From Pirellulaceae bacterium (GTDB lineage Bacteria; Planctomycetota; Planctomycetia; Pirellulales; Pirellulaceae), in the NCBI GenBank assembly GCA_020846515.1, contig JADLDX010000407.1, positions 1 to 7,265 of the forward strand: DNA of 7,265 bases. The letters are read 5' to 3'. Every line of letters starts with the position of its first letter. Within the stretch, counting starts at the first letter, position 1. The notes beneath the pieces are model-generated. The model saw only the letters and a list, made by a program, of their open reading frames with translations. It was not told where the DNA came from and made no database searches. Below, one piece after another: positions 6,994 to 7,265 of this stretch. The translations under genes and the position numbers were made by a program.

Positions 6994-7051
6994 AGCAAAA
7001 CACTCTGGGGACACAGGCAATGAGCAAAACACTCTGGGGACACAGGCAATG
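6994..7051. repeat. Perfect 29-bp tandem duplication in the array
   Basis: Bases 6994-7022 and 7023-7051 are identical by eye. Each unit runs from AGCAAAACACTCT into GGGGACACAGGCAATG. The identity suggests a recent duplication within the older, more diverged array. Confidence 0.88.
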
Positions 7052-7077
7052 TGCTTTATGCTAGCTTGACACGCGCC

Positions 7078-7131
7078 GGGGACACAGGCAAAGTGCATTT
7101 GTGCTAGCAAAGGGAAATTGCGTGTGTCCCC
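7078..7131. repeat. 54-bp inverted repeat with GCTAGC in its loop
   Basis: The left arm GGGGACACAGGCAA (7078-7091) and right arm TTGCGTGTGTCCCC (7118-7131) pair at 13 of 14 positions; the only mismatch is 7087/7122. The 26-base interior contains the GCTAGC palindrome at 7103-7108. This is the size and shape of a small foldback or REP pair. Confidence 0.8.
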
Positions 7132-7265
7132 AGACGCTTCCCGTGCGTGTGTCCCCCGTTTATGATGCTAGCAAATCGCCACGGGTTCAATGAAATGCAG
7201 ACGGAGGCTGGGGATTTTCGACCTGCAAGCCTGCAGCGACACGTGAAATGCCTGTCGCGCTAGAA

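Larger units (their letters stand above)
6971..7173. repeat. Intergenic array of GGGGACACAGGCAATG-like words and GCTAGC palindromes
   Basis: Four direct copies of a 16-base word close to GGGGACACAGGCAATG start at 6971, 7007, 7036 and 7078. Two inverted copies (ending GTGTGTCCCC) occupy about 7116-7131 and 7141-7156. Four GCTAGC palindromes lie at 6991, 7060, 7103 and 7167, three of them within the 8-base palindrome TGCTAGCA, usually followed by AA. In most units GCTAGC falls 20-25 bases after the GGGG start. The layout resembles clustered REP or BIME-like elements or the remains of a non-autonomous mobile repeat. No transposase gene is in the window. Confidence 0.8.
6650..7265. other. Gene-free region rich in repeats, upstream of the DUF1559 gene
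   Basis: No convincing coding sequence is present on either strand; the open frames here are low-complexity or repeat translations. From low to high coordinates it holds possible leader hairpins of the DUF1559 transcript (6677-6709), an undistinguished stretch (6710-6800), a perfect inverted repeat (6802-6820), a CGAAN pentamer tract (6823-6857), another plain stretch (6858-6970), the GGGGACACAGG/GCTAGC repeat array (6971-7173), and a tail (7174-7265) with no clear feature. Two minus-strand frames are open from the right edge, to stops at 7187-7189 and in the last GCTAGC (about 7169-7171). Either could be the tail of an off-window gene, but both are too short to call. I could not identify a confident promoter for the DUF1559 gene. 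Confidence 0.7.

Noticed and set aside
6653..7069. Open frame of 138 codons on the plus strand
   Set aside because: Its translation is largely the pentamer tract and the GGGGACACAGG array read as protein; there is no family resemblance and no ribosome site, so I treat it as spurious.
6925..7110. 61-codon minus-strand frame with repeated CVPG/CVPR-like units
   Set aside because: The protein periodicity simply reflects the DNA repeats; there is no evidence of coding.
6971..7173. CRISPR array
   Set aside because: Repeats differ in orientation and spacing, the 29-bp copies are directly adjacent without spacers, and no cas gene is seen.
7190..7246. 18-codon plus-strand frame at the right edge
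   Set aside because: Too short, no ribosome binding site, and next to a repeat array.

Overview
The window looks like a piece of a planctomycete chromosome (Pirellulales-like). The strongest clue is a DUF1559 protein at 5690-6649: a prepilin-type [15 protein letters not shown] segment followed by a C-terminal H-X9-DG motif. This family is hugely expanded in Planctomycetes. Moderate GC, same-strand gene packing and GGGG(A/T)CA-type intergenic repeats fit that assignment, but the lineage is inferred from protein features, not from a marker gene.

All six genes I can support are on the minus strand, so transcription runs from high to low coordinates. In that order: (1) 6650-7265, a gene-free stretch of about 616 bases with a dense repeat array (6971-7173), a pentamer tract, a perfect inverted repeat and possible leader hairpins. 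(2) The DUF1559 pseudopilin-like protein. (3) An 87-base spacer with a REP-like hairpin. (4) A small membrane-anchored HEAT-repeat protein (5009-5602). (5) A compact block of four genes: a MurG-like COG4671-type glycosyltransferase (3613-4932), two GT4-type GT-B glycosyltransferases (2315-3556 and 1100-2311), and the N-terminal membrane half of an ABC exporter (1-1109) that runs off the left edge.

The last three genes are tightly packed. The first GT4 gene is followed after 3 bases by the second, whose Shine-Dalgarno lies in the last codons of its neighbour. The second overlaps the exporter start by 10 bases. The simplest reading is a glycan or glycoconjugate operon: three glycosyltransferases acting in the cytoplasm or at the inner membrane face, and an exporter moving the product or a lipid-linked form of it. 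The substrate cannot be read from the sequence.

The most unusual non-coding signal is the repeat array: four direct and two inverted copies of a GGGGACACAGGCAATG-like word, interleaved with four GCTAGC palindromes, a perfect 29-bp tandem duplication, and a 54-bp inverted repeat. It resembles REP/MITE-type mobile repeats, but no transposase is in view. Smaller oddities are in-frame micro-repeats inside two of the glycan genes (a 15-bp duplication in the exporter loop and a 12-bp repeat in the COG4671 protein), which suggest length variation in surface or linker segments.
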